NCBI GenBank assembly: GCA_019163375.1
Contig: JAFLKK010000019.1
Location: forward strand, 62,001-126,000
Length of the DNA stretch: 64,000 nt
DNA from: Paludibacter sp.
GTDB lineage: Bacteria; Bacteroidota; Bacteroidia; Bacteroidales; Paludibacteraceae
Direction of reading: 5' to 3'
Shown here in pieces: positions 27,679 through 36,542 of this stretch. The stretch's first letter is position 1. Each line of letters starts with the position of its first letter. The notes under the pieces are model-generated. The model had not been told where the DNA came from, made no database searches, and saw only the letters and a list, made by a program, of their open reading frames with translations. The translations under genes and the position numbers were made by a program.

Positions 27679-29679
27679 GTGCCTTTTAAACTTACTTCCC
27701 CATTTAGTCCTACCGGCGATCAACCCGAAGCTATCAAGCAATTGGTGGAGGGCTTGCGTGCGGACATTCCGTATCAAACCTTGCTTGGTGTAACCGGTTC
27801 AGGTAAAACATTTTCGATAGCCAACGTGGTGCAACAAATTCAACGCCCCACGCTTATCCTGAGCCACAATAAAACCTTAGCAGCTCAATTGTACGGCGAG
27901 TTCAAAGCCTTTTTCCCGGAAAATGCGGTGGAGTATTTTGTTTCGTACTACGATTATTACCAACCGGAGGCTTATTTGCCTGTATCCGATACATACATTG
28001 AAAAAGATTTGGCTATCAATCAGGAGATTGAAAAGTTACGTCTGGCTACCACTTCGGCTTTGCTGTCGGGGAGGAGGGATGTGTTGGTCGTGTCGTCGGT
28101 TTCGTGCATTTATGGTATGGGTAACCCCGACGATTTCACGAGTAATGTGATAGATATTCATCGTGGTCAACAAATTGTACGCAATGCATTTCTTCATACC
28201 CTTGTGGATAGTTTGTATACCCGCAATGAGATAGAACTCAACCGTGGGAACTTTCGTGTGAAGGGCGACACCGTTGATATATTCCTTGCCTATGCCGATT
28301 TTGTGTTGCGAGTGGTGTTTTGGGGCGACGAAATTGAAGAAATTCAAACGGTTGATCCGGTCAATTTTCATGTGATCGAAACGGTTGATTCGTATAAAAT
28401 TTATCCTGCCAGTATTTTTGTTACCACAAAAGAAGCTACTGCCAGAGCCATTCAGCACATTGAGATTGATATGGCAAAACAGGTAGATTATTTCCGCTCC
28501 ATTGGAAAGAATTATGAAGCAAAACGCATCTACGAACGGGTGAATTACGACATTGAAATGATGAAGGAACTCGGCTACTGTTCAGGTATTGAGAATTACT
28601 CACGCTACTTCGATGGTCGCGAAGCGGGTAGTCGGCCTTTCTGTTTGCTCGATTATTTCCCCAAGGATTTTTTAATGGTGATTGACGAAAGTCACGTTTC
28701 TATTTCTCAAATTCGTGCCATGTACGGTGGCGATTCGGCTCGTAAGCAAAACCTGGTGGACTATGGTTTCCGCTTACCTTCTGCCAAAGATAACCGCCCC
28801 CTGAAATTCGAAGAATTTGAGGAACTGGCGCCACAAACCATTTATGTGAGTGCTACTCCGGCCGATTATGAACTGGAAAAATGCCAGGGTGTAGTTGTCG
28901 ATCAATTAATCCGACCCACCGGATTACTCGATCCTATTATCGATGTGCGTCCGAGTCTGAATCAGATTGACGATTTACTGGAAGAAATTACGGTTCGAAC
29001 CGAAAAGAATGAACGTACGCTTGTTACCACGCTTACCAAACGTATGGCCGAAGAACTAACTGATTATCTGACCAAAATGAACGTACGGTGTAACTATATT
29101 CACTCCGATGTGGATACGCTGGATCGTGTGCAGATTATGGAAGATTTGCGTCGTGGTATTTATGATGTGCTGGTAGGTGTAAACTTGTTGCGTGAAGGTC
29201 TGGATTTACCCGAAGTATCGTTGGTAGCTATTCTGGATGCCGATAAAGAAGGATTTTTACGATCGCATCGGTCTCTTACTCAAACTGCCGGTCGTGCTGC
29301 CCGTAACCTCAATGGTCGCGTAATTATGTATGCCGATAAGATAACGGATAGCATGGCTAAAACAATTTCGGAAACCAATCGACGACGCGAAAAACAATTG
29401 GCTTATAACGAAATGCACGGCATTACTCCAACGGCTATTATCAAAGGTGAACGAAACTCGTTTAGCAAAGCTGAACCCAACGCATATATTGAACCTGAAT
29501 CAATGCAAGGAATTGCAGCCGATCCTGTGGTGCAATACATGTCGAAAACGGCTTTGGAAAAGACCATTGCCAAAACCAAAAAAGCCATGCAGGACGCTGC
29601 CAAGAAACTCGATTTCCTCGAAGCTGCTCAATATAGGGATGAGTTGATTAAACTGGAAGATCTCCTGAAAGGGAAATAA
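27679..29679 (+). CDS. uvrB: Excinuclease ABC subunit B
   Basis: A 666-residue nucleotide excision repair helicase subunit, starting with GTG at 27679 (MPFKLTSPFSPTGDQPEAI is the normal family start and no in-frame ATG lies nearer). Visible motifs: Walker A GVTGSGKTF near residue 40, the DNA-gripping beta-hairpin YYDYYQPEAYLP near 95, MVIDESHVS (DESH) near 337, YVSATPADYEL, LREGLDLPEVSLVAILDADK and QTAGRAARN of helicase motifs V-VI, and a C-terminal UVR domain (about 630-665) that contacts UvrC. Normal length. It works with UvrA and UvrC, which are not in this window. Confidence 0.97.
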   Translation: MPFKLTSPFSPTGDQPEAIKQLVEGLRADIPYQTLLGVTGSGKTFSIANVVQQIQRPTLILSHNKTLAAQLYGEFKAFFPENAVEYFVSYYDYYQPEAYLPVSDTYIEKDLAINQEIEKLRLATTSALLSGRRDVLVVSSVSCIYGMGNPDDFTSNVIDIHRGQQIVRNAFLHTLVDSLYTRNEIELNRGNFRVKGDTVDIFLAYADFVLRVVFWGDEIEEIQTVDPVNFHVIETVDSYKIYPASIFVTTKEATARAIQHIEIDMAKQVDYFRSIGKNYEAKRIYERVNYDIEMMKELGYCSGIENYSRYFDGREAGSRPFCLLDYFPKDFLMVIDESHVSISQIRAMYGGDSARKQNLVDYGFRLPSAKDNRPLKFEEFEELAPQTIYVSATPADYELEKCQGVVVDQLIRPTGLLDPIIDVRPSLNQIDDLLEEITVRTEKNERTLVTTLTKRMAEELTDYLTKMNVRCNYIHSDVDTLDRVQIMEDLRRGIYDVLVGVNLLREGLDLPEVSLVAILDADKEGFLRSHRSLTQTAGRAARNLNGRVIMYADKITDSMAKTISETNRRREKQLAYNEMHGITPTAIIKGERNSFSKAEPNAYIEPESMQGIAADPVVQYMSKTALEKTIAKTKKAMQDAAKKLDFLEAAQYRDELIKLEDLLKGK

Positions 29680-29743
29680 TGGTTAATGGTTAATGGTTAA
29701 TTGTTAATGATAAATGAAACTTGGTCTTGTAATTTATCATTAA
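29680..29743. repeat. Short tandem TGGTTAA repeats and a 12-bp hairpin between convergent genes
   Basis: Three TGGTTAA units directly follow the uvrB stop, then TTAATGATAAAT (29704-29715) pairs perfectly with its complement at 29732-29743. It lies between convergent genes, so a bidirectional transcription end is plausible, though no long T run follows. Confidence 0.6.
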
Positions 29744-29765
29744 CCATTTATCATTAATAATTTCA

Positions 29766-31361
29766 TTAGAATCGCTGACTGATGTTGACAAATATTCTGG
29801 TGTCTCTATTTTTGTCATTATCAAAGGTGGTCTCAAAATCGGCCGATAGCATTAATTTCTTCGCAATTCTCCACGACAAGCTTAACTCAGCAATATTCTG
29901 TATTGTTTTGAGTTGAGAATTACTGTAATTGAATGTTGCCTTTCTGTATTCTCCTTCCAAATTAAACTTTCCCGAGAAAAAATCGCGGTTTAAAGATATT
30001 CCATATACATTTCCATTCGTGTACCCCGATTTGAAGGTCGTAGCCGTCAAAGTTGTTGATAGTTGAAACGGCAGATTAGAGTAACTCATAAATGCATTTG
30101 CATTTTGTGTTGCAAGCGTGTCGGCTTTAATTTTGGTTGGTAATCGGTAACCCGCAGTTCCGCCTACAGAGAAGTACCGGAACGGGCGGACAGTGGTTTG
30201 AAAGCGGAAACCCTGACGTGTTGCCTTGTCCAATGTACTATCGATTCGATTCTTGTAGGTTTCGTAGTAGTAAATGTTTTTACGTGCATCGTACGATAAT
30301 GACATGGATAACTGTCTCCACGGACTGTATCGCAAAGAAGCGTACACACTCGTCAAATCAAATGTATTTTTCGGAAGGCTGTCTTTTTTGGCATAAAGAT
30401 CCATTTCTACCGAGCAAAAGAGATCTACGTTTTTCAGTAAGGAATTACTGTGTTGAAAGTAGACAAATCTACGGTCGGTTTTGAGCTTATTCATCTGGTT
30501 AAATGCAGCCAGCGAAGTTTGTGCTGTCCCCACTTTGTTTTGGTGATTGTGAGCTATAAATGCTCCGAATTGTAGCAAGTCGGGGTTGAGGTAGTACGTG
30601 TATGTGTCAGGTCGTGAACCGGCTACTGCACCGTATGAGAAATGTTTTCCATCATTCTCAAATTGCAATCCATCCACTGCGCCCACATTTGCCATGTAGT
30701 TATTTATTTTTCTACCCAGTGTAATGTGTGCAGTCTTACCAATGTCGTATTTCAAGGCTAAATTATAGACTTTCAGGTCTTTGTATTTTTCAGTAGAATC
30801 GTTAAGTTTGTGCGTAAATGAGATGTAACTTTCTAATGATAATTTAGAATTGCCGATATGCTCGGCATTCATTGTGAGATTATATCTTAAGCGGTTATTT
30901 GAAGGATAATTTGTTGAAATATTCGAGTAGGAGGAGATGGACATGCGACCGTCAAATCGTTGTTTTGTATTACTGTCTTTTCCCTTTTTAGCTGTCGATT
31001 TAATGGCCTGATCATTTACCGATATGGATTCAATTGATTTCTCGGCCACCACTTCTAATGGTTTTTCCTCCACTTTCTTTCTCGCCGCTATCGGGTTAGT
31101 GACATTAAGCGTAACATTGTTTATAGGGGTACCAACACACGATATAGAAGATAAACTGCTAACGATTAATGCAGGCAGCTTTTTGCTATTCTGAACAAGA
31201 AAAAGGGTGTCGCCAACGTGAACTCCTTCGGTGCTGACAAATCGAACATAAACATGTTGCGAACTGATATAGGAAACATTTCCGGTAACCATATCGTCGG
31301 ATGTTTGTCCGTAAGTATGTATACTTACACAAGCTAAAATAATCAGAAATAGATATTTCAT
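29766..31361 (-). CDS. Predicted outer-membrane beta-barrel protein of the multiheme cytochrome locus
   Basis: About 531 residues, started at ATG 31361 (MKYLFLIILACVSIHTYGQ signal peptide) rather than the upstream ATG at 31385. Residues about 22-90 form a small beta domain (VTGNVSYISSQHVYVRFV, VHVGDTLFLVQNSKK), then a low-complexity linker, then about 380 residues of alternating amphipathic strands (for example RLRYNLTMNAEHIGNSKLSL, FRFQTTVRPFRYFSVGGTAG) ending in a terminal aromatic strand (TRIFVNISQRF), as in outer-membrane barrels. It is 33 bases downstream of the 12-heme cytochrome gene. Together this resembles the porin partner of a porin-cytochrome conduit. No named family recognised; function is inferred from context. 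Confidence 0.65.
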   Translation of the reverse strand: MKYLFLIILACVSIHTYGQTSDDMVTGNVSYISSQHVYVRFVSTEGVHVGDTLFLVQNSKKLPALIVSSLSSISCVGTPINNVTLNVTNPIAARKKVEEKPLEVVAEKSIESISVNDQAIKSTAKKGKDSNTKQRFDGRMSISSYSNISTNYPSNNRLRYNLTMNAEHIGNSKLSLESYISFTHKLNDSTEKYKDLKVYNLALKYDIGKTAHITLGRKINNYMANVGAVDGLQFENDGKHFSYGAVAGSRPDTYTYYLNPDLLQFGAFIAHNHQNKVGTAQTSLAAFNQMNKLKTDRRFVYFQHSNSLLKNVDLFCSVEMDLYAKKDSLPKNTFDLTSVYASLRYSPWRQLSMSLSYDARKNIYYYETYKNRIDSTLDKATRQGFRFQTTVRPFRYFSVGGTAGYRLPTKIKADTLATQNANAFMSYSNLPFQLSTTLTATTFKSGYTNGNVYGISLNRDFFSGKFNLEGEYRKATFNYSNSQLKTIQNIAELSLSWRIAKKLMLSADFETTFDNDKNRDTRIFVNISQRF

Positions 31362-31418
31362 TTTCTTCTTTAGTTTACAATTCACGATTAGAAAATCTCA
31401 CACATTATTATCAACACC

Positions 31419-32345
31419 CTATCTATCGAAATCGTGACAATTTCTGCAATTGGCTTTATAAGTTGCGTCGTTGTTGTGGCAATCGGTACATTTAGACCAT
31501 TTGCCTTTGTGCTTCCCTGAATAAATGCCAAACCAGCTATCGTGTAGTTTGAAACGAACCCCGGCTGCCCATCCTTGCGTACTATGGCAATCACCACAGG
31601 AATATTTCAGGTATTTTGTTTGATGCGCCGGTATCGGATTATTGTTAGCTACTCCGTGACACGTACTGCATTCTCTCGAAAGTTTCACAGAATAATTATT
31701 GTCAATATGACATTCATCGCAAGCCCGGTTATGACCTCCGGTAAGAGGGAAAAATCCATGATCAAATCCTCTGCCTGTAGCCGACCAGTCTCTTCCACTC
31801 ATGGTGTGACAACGCGCGCAATCGGTATCAAAGCCGGCCGTTTTATGATTTGGGGACGTAGTGGCATTATATTTTGCTTTATGGCAGCTGTAACAATCCG
31901 TGCTCATAGGATCGAATCGGAGCATAGACGCAGATTTATGACAACTATTACAATCTGCTGTTGCATGTGAACCCACGAGTGCAAATCCTACCTGTCGGTG
32001 TAGTTGTTTCACTTTAGTTACTATCCATGAGTTTGAATTATGACAGCGCTCGCAATCATTTCCCACTGTACCCTGATGAACGTCTGTATGACAAGCCGAA
32101 CAATTTGTTTTTGCTTTCGAAAATTCAAGGGTGGTATGACATTTTTTACAACTCACCGTTTTGTGTTGCCCGACTAACGGAAAATGAGTTTTATTGTGGT
32201 TGAACTCACCCGTTTTAATTTTACTCCAATCGGCAGTGCTATGACAAACGCCGCACTCCATCTTAAACCCTGCACCGTGTGGGGATTTAATAGCCGAAGC
32301 TGTTGTAGCTAGTACAATGAATATGAATAGAATTAGTTGGCGCAT
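31419..32345 (-). CDS. Exported 12-heme c-type cytochrome
   Basis: A 308-residue protein with a signal peptide (MRQLILFIFIVLATTASA). I count twelve CxxCH heme-binding motifs (CGVCH, CKKCH, CSACH, CERCH, CNSCH, CYSCH, CARCH, CDECH, CSTCH, CGDCH, CTDCH, CRNCH), about one per 26 residues. Several are preceded by an F-x-H-N-K-T-x-F-x-L-x-G-x-H stretch, the same module that is repeated in the 20-heme protein next door, so the two share ancestry. Such density suits a heme wire for long-range electron transfer in the periplasm or at the cell surface. Located between the 20-heme gene (71 bases upstream) and the barrel gene. Confidence 0.92.
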   Translation of the reverse strand: MRQLILFIFIVLATTASAIKSPHGAGFKMECGVCHSTADWSKIKTGEFNHNKTHFPLVGQHKTVSCKKCHTTLEFSKAKTNCSACHTDVHQGTVGNDCERCHNSNSWIVTKVKQLHRQVGFALVGSHATADCNSCHKSASMLRFDPMSTDCYSCHKAKYNATTSPNHKTAGFDTDCARCHTMSGRDWSATGRGFDHGFFPLTGGHNRACDECHIDNNYSVKLSRECSTCHGVANNNPIPAHQTKYLKYSCGDCHSTQGWAAGVRFKLHDSWFGIYSGKHKGKWSKCTDCHNNDATYKANCRNCHDFDR

Positions 32346-32416
32346 ATCTCAGATTGATAGTTGGTTGTTGATAAAGAGGAATAAATTAAAACATATTAAC
32401 GATAAATTCGATTTTC

Positions 32417-34009
32417 CTAAGCATGACATTTTGAACAAGAAATGTTATCGAACTTATATTGTATATAGGTTCCTTTTTCGTTTGTTACCGGCTTGTGACA
32501 TTCTTCGCACTTCACATCTTTATGTTGACCGTCAATTTTGAAGCGAGAATTGTTATGGTCGAATTTAGAATCTTTCCACGCATTAAAACTATGGCAGCGG
32601 GTACAGTCTGTTTTCCCATTTACAGCAAATTGTCCGGCATGCGAATCCTTGTGACAGCTGGAGCAATCTTTAGGTGTTCCATCAAAACGTTGAGTTCTGA
32701 CTCCATTTTCATCTTTGCGGTAGTGACAAGCTGAACATGCAGCTTTCGCATGCTCGCCTTCGAGCTTAAATCCGGTCTTATTGTGATCAAACTTCACCGA
32801 TTTCCAATTTGTAACGTTATGGCAAGCCAGACAATTCTGATTTGGATAGAATCGATCAGGAATAAAGCCTTTGTGTACATCTTTATGACAATCCACACAC
32901 TTGCTTCCCATAGTTCTGAATGTCCAGTCTTTTTGCTTTTTATGACAGGCCGCGCAGGAAGTAGCTAAGTGCGCTCCTTCCAGTTTGAACTTGGTCATGT
33001 TGTGTTTCTCAATAGTGAACGTACTTGGCGAGAAACCGCTGTTGGTATGGCAGGTATTGCAATCGGGTGAAACACCGTTGACTGCAAATTCTTTTTTGTG
33101 ATAATCACTGTGGCAGTCGGAGCAACGACTGTGCTTTAACGGAGCGGTAAGGCTTGTTTTATGACATTCCTTGCAGGCTACCTGTTGATGTTTCCCAATT
33201 AATTTAAAGTCGGTTTTATTGTGATCGAAACTTTTTATTCCCTTAACGAAGTGGAAAGATTCTTCGGTGTGACATTGTTTACAGTTTTGTCCGAACTTAT
33301 TCTCATGCACATCTTTATGGCAAGCAGTACAATTGGCAAATTGCAATCCTTTAAATTTCTGAACCGGTTTCCCGTTTACCATTTCAGTTTTGTGACATTC
33401 TATACACGCCACATTTTTATGTTTTCCAAGCAATGGAAAACGAGTGGTGCTGTGGTCAAATCCGGTAGCGTTTTTAAAACTGTTGAAATTGTGGCAAGTA
33501 GCACATTTGTTTGATAATTTACCTTGATGATAATCGGCATGACAGCCTAAACAGTCCTGACTCAGCCCCAGAAACGTACCTGGTTTTTTTCTAATCTCAG
33601 GATTCTTGATAAATGCCGGTTTATGGCAGGCAACACATGCTTGTTTGGAATGTTCTCCCTTCAACTCAAAGCCGGTTTTTCGGTGGTCGAAAGTCTTTTT
33701 ATCGAAACGGATGATTTGGAAGTTTCGTCCGTGATGTTCGTTGTGACAAACAAAACAGTCTTTATTCCCCACTTCGGCCGAAGCATGAAAACCTTTTTTT
33801 GCCACAATACTAGCCTTAATCTCTTTGTGACAGGCCAGACATTTTTCACGAGTCACTTTATTTCCCACATCATGGCATTTGGTACAATTGCTGATACCTT
33901 CCAGACCAGCATGTGCCTTGCTCAAATCTCCCGGAGAAATTTGTGCAGATACATTGTATCCTAAAAGAATGAATATGCCCAATAGGGGTAGTAACTTGCT
34001 TAATTTCAT
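32417..34009 (-). CDS. Exported 20-heme c-type cytochrome
   Basis: A 530-residue protein with a signal peptide (LLGYNVSAQ). I count twenty CxxCH motifs, from CTKCH near residue 42 to CSKCH three residues from the C-terminus. Six copies of a module reading roughly FDHNKTxFxLxGxHxxVxC, each leading into CxxCH and usually followed by a CxxCHxDxH motif, show growth by internal duplication. The extra His in those modules are good distal heme ligands. All hemes would be attached in the periplasm by the ResB-CcsA protein encoded upstream. Probably carries electrons between the inner-membrane module (34.2-36.3 kb) and the outer membrane. Not an obvious match to a named enzyme such as nitrite or tetrathionate reductase. 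Confidence 0.93.
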   Translation of the reverse strand: MKLSKLLPLLGIFILLGYNVSAQISPGDLSKAHAGLEGISNCTKCHDVGNKVTREKCLACHKEIKASIVAKKGFHASAEVGNKDCFVCHNEHHGRNFQIIRFDKKTFDHRKTGFELKGEHSKQACVACHKPAFIKNPEIRKKPGTFLGLSQDCLGCHADYHQGKLSNKCATCHNFNSFKNATGFDHSTTRFPLLGKHKNVACIECHKTEMVNGKPVQKFKGLQFANCTACHKDVHENKFGQNCKQCHTEESFHFVKGIKSFDHNKTDFKLIGKHQQVACKECHKTSLTAPLKHSRCSDCHSDYHKKEFAVNGVSPDCNTCHTNSGFSPSTFTIEKHNMTKFKLEGAHLATSCAACHKKQKDWTFRTMGSKCVDCHKDVHKGFIPDRFYPNQNCLACHNVTNWKSVKFDHNKTGFKLEGEHAKAACSACHYRKDENGVRTQRFDGTPKDCSSCHKDSHAGQFAVNGKTDCTRCHSFNAWKDSKFDHNNSRFKIDGQHKDVKCEECHKPVTNEKGTYIQYKFDNISCSKCHA

Positions 34010-34166
34010 GTTGAATGTCTACTATTTAGTTAGATAATTCGTTTTTCCTTTTTTATTGTCAACGGTCAGCAGACAAAAACACACCGTTATATTTCTGTGC
34101 GATTGTTCTTTTGGGGAGTAACAATTTGTTACGGCTTACTGATAACTGTTTACTGATAACTGAACG

Positions 34167-35501
34167 TTATCTGGGTTTCAAAACCACATCTCCGAACTTG
34201 GTAGTTACTTTTATGCCTATTTTCTTTAAAAACTGAGTGGGCAATTCACCGCCGGCAAATATGTATATCAGGTCGTTTTCTAACTTCAAGATTTCTTTCG
34301 ATTCATTCTCGGTATAGTGAATCACCTTTGGTTCTATTGAAACGACGTTCGAATTAAATTTTACATCGATTAATTGGTCGTCAATTGCCTTTTTTATTTT
34401 CTCGGCATTTTTTGGCTTTAATCGGGTAAAAGCAGCACCCCGGTAGGAGAGTGTTACTTTGTTTTCATCAGCCAGTAATAATGCCGACTCTACAGCCGAA
34501 TCGCCACCACCAACAATAACTATTTTTTTACCGTTAATATCTTCCGGTTCCAACAATCTGTACGCTACATTTTCAGAATCCTCGCCTATAACATTCAGTC
34601 TTCGCGGTGTTCCTCTACGGCCGATAGTGAGTAGTACCGTTTTTGTTGTGTATTTTTCACCCGAAATGGTTATCACATTAAACAGATTATCTTCGGGTAT
34701 TATTGTATCAACCTTTGAATTTTCTTTGATGCTGATATTGTTTTTTGCTAAAACCGACTGCCATAGTTTCAGCAGTTCGGGTTTAGAGGTTTCTTTTAAT
34801 TTTACTTTTCCGTGCAATGGTAAGTCCATTGGATGCGTCATTACAATTTTTGACCGTGGAAATGTGAATACCGTGCCACCCAGCGTGCCTTGTTCCAGCG
34901 TCAATACTTTCAGGTTGGCTTTGGTAGCAGCCAGAGTTGCAGAGATTCCCGCCGGACCTGCACCAACCACTATTAAATCATACTCGGCAGTACCTCCTTT
35001 TTTTATTGTTTTTACAATATTCTCTACCGCTTCAGCTCCTTGTTTTACGGCATTTCTAATCAATCCCATGCCACCCAGTTCGCCGGCAATAAAAATTCCG
35101 GGCACATTTGTTTCGAAAGTTGCACTGATATGAGGCAATTCCACACCACGCTTCTCGGTTCCAATCCATAAGCTGATAGCCTCTACCGGACAGGCACGTA
35201 AACAAGCACCGTGACCAATGCAATGCGAGGCATTTATAGTTGTTGCTTTACCATTTCTGATTCCTAAAATATCGTCTTCGGGGCAAGCCGAAATACAAGC
35301 TCCACTCTTGATACATCTGTCGGGGTCCACCACCGGATATAGCGAAACCGGTTCATGCAAACCATCTTCTTTGGCCTGTGCTATTTTTTCATCTACCTCG
35401 TTCGACTCTCTTTTTTGCTTCTTTAAATAGATAATCATCACGACTATCACCAGTAAAGCCACAACGGCATATATTAAATATTCAAGTATAGTATCACTCA
35501 T
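34167..35501 (-). CDS. Membrane-anchored ferredoxin/flavoprotein oxidoreductase
   Basis: About 444 residues, started at ATG 35501 (MSDTILEYLIYAVV), 10 bases after the upstream gene; an ATG at 35534 would overlap it. One N-terminal membrane helix (residues 6-26) is followed by a basic stretch, placing the rest in the cytoplasm. Residues 60-110 carry two ferredoxin-like motifs, but each lacks the second Cys: C63-x2-Ser-x2-C69-x3-C73-P and C94-x2-His-x2-C100-x3-C104-P. Then a thioredoxin-reductase-like FAD/NAD(P) module: VVGAGPAGISATL at 178-190 and VGGGDSAVESALLL near 330, without the redox CxxC. It probably passes electrons between NAD(P)H or ferredoxin and the cytochrome b-like protein encoded just upstream. 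Confidence 0.8.
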   Translation of the reverse strand: MSDTILEYLIYAVVALLVIVVMIIYLKKQKRESNEVDEKIAQAKEDGLHEPVSLYPVVDPDRCIKSGACISACPEDDILGIRNGKATTINASHCIGHGACLRACPVEAISLWIGTEKRGVELPHISATFETNVPGIFIAGELGGMGLIRNAVKQGAEAVENIVKTIKKGGTAEYDLIVVGAGPAGISATLAATKANLKVLTLEQGTLGGTVFTFPRSKIVMTHPMDLPLHGKVKLKETSKPELLKLWQSVLAKNNISIKENSKVDTIIPEDNLFNVITISGEKYTTKTVLLTIGRRGTPRRLNVIGEDSENVAYRLLEPEDINGKKIVIVGGGDSAVESALLLADENKVTLSYRGAAFTRLKPKNAEKIKKAIDDQLIDVKFNSNVVSIEPKVIHYTENESKEILKLENDLIYIFAGGELPTQFLKKIGIKVTTKFGDVVLKPR

Positions 35502-35511
35502 TCGTCCATTA

Positions 35512-36297
35512 TTAGAAAATCCATTTATACCCAAAAAACAACACTACCGATACGTGTATTATCATTATAATAAGCATTATAAGTGCAAACGGTAAATGCG
35601 CCACGTGCCAATATTTAAACATGCTTTGCATAAAAGCCAGTCGCTTGATTCGCTTTTCTATTTTTCGTTCATCCCGAATCAGTGCTTTCACTTTTTTATA
35701 ATCCTTTCCGGATATATTTTTTGATAAAAGCTTCAGCCTCAATTGTGAGAACTTGGTTGTTCTGATTTCCGAAAAATCGATATCGTACTTGTTTTTTAAT
35801 CTTAAGTCCAGTTCATCTTTAAAGTCTTTCACCTCCTGAAGACTTAATTCACGTCCTTCGATGGTGCGTGGAATTTGAAGATAAATAAATCGACCAATAA
35901 CACCGCTCGCCCACACGATGGCTAAACTCCAAAAGCCTACAGATACTATTCCTCCAAACTTAAAGGAGGTATGATAAAGCACAAAAACACTACCCAATGT
36001 GGTCATGAAAATATGTAATTCAAGCCAGTATTTTAATACACCGATGCGCGAAAATACTTTCATTCGCTTACGAGCCATGTAGCCGAAAAGTCCCACCACA
36101 ATGAGTAAAGTGCCAACAATTCCTAATCCATGCCCGATGTAACCACTCGGTTTTAGTAACTCGTGTAAACCGCTGAAATAGCGTTCTTCTATTGGTAAAT
36201 TGTAGTACGACATCCCAAAATAGGTCAGTACTCCAACTGCCACCAGAACAATAATGAAATAAACAGCTAAGGATAGTCTGTGAATAAATAGAGTCAT
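35512..36297 (-). CDS. Cytochrome b-like inner-membrane protein
   Basis: A 261-residue protein with about five membrane helices: 8-28, 54-72, 92-112, 118-140 and 232-255, with a long charged cytoplasmic segment at 145-225. Histidines sit within or at the ends of helices (His56, His95, His109, His231, His234, His248), giving enough pairs for two b hemes. No specific family recognised by name; it resembles ferric-reductase/cytochrome-b561-like proteins in layout. It overlaps or abuts the ferredoxin/flavoprotein gene, so the two products probably form one complex delivering electrons to, or from, periplasmic cytochromes. Confidence 0.7.
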   Translation of the reverse strand: MTLFIHRLSLAVYFIIVLVAVGVLTYFGMSYYNLPIEERYFSGLHELLKPSGYIGHGLGIVGTLLIVVGLFGYMARKRMKVFSRIGVLKYWLELHIFMTTLGSVFVLYHTSFKFGGIVSVGFWSLAIVWASGVIGRFIYLQIPRTIEGRELSLQEVKDFKDELDLRLKNKYDIDFSEIRTTKFSQLRLKLLSKNISGKDYKKVKALIRDERKIEKRIKRLAFMQSMFKYWHVAHLPFALIMLIIMIIHVSVVLFFGYKWIF

Positions 36298-36380
36298 TAA
36301 CGAATGTTTTTTTGTTTGAAATCTATATGAATATCATTAGATTTTACACATTTTAACCAATGTTGTGAGTAATTCTTTAT

Positions 36381-36388
36381 CAAAAATA
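36381..36388 (-). promoter_or_regulatory. -7 box before the cytochrome b-like gene
   Basis: On the minus strand TATTTTTG fits TAnnTTTG, about 84 bases before the ATG at 36297. The 245-bp gap after the ResB-CcsA gene leaves room for a separate promoter. No clear -33 element. Confidence 0.35.
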
Positions 36389-36542
36389 ACTACAAATCGT
36401 TGTAATTATTTCATTTTTTGATTTTTATAGACTAATTTAAATTCAATCTTAATAGTGAGCGCGTTAATTCATTAGTTATCTCACTGTAATTGCTATATAA
36501 CTAGTCTGTTACTAAAAGAATACTTTTGCAATTAACTTGAAA

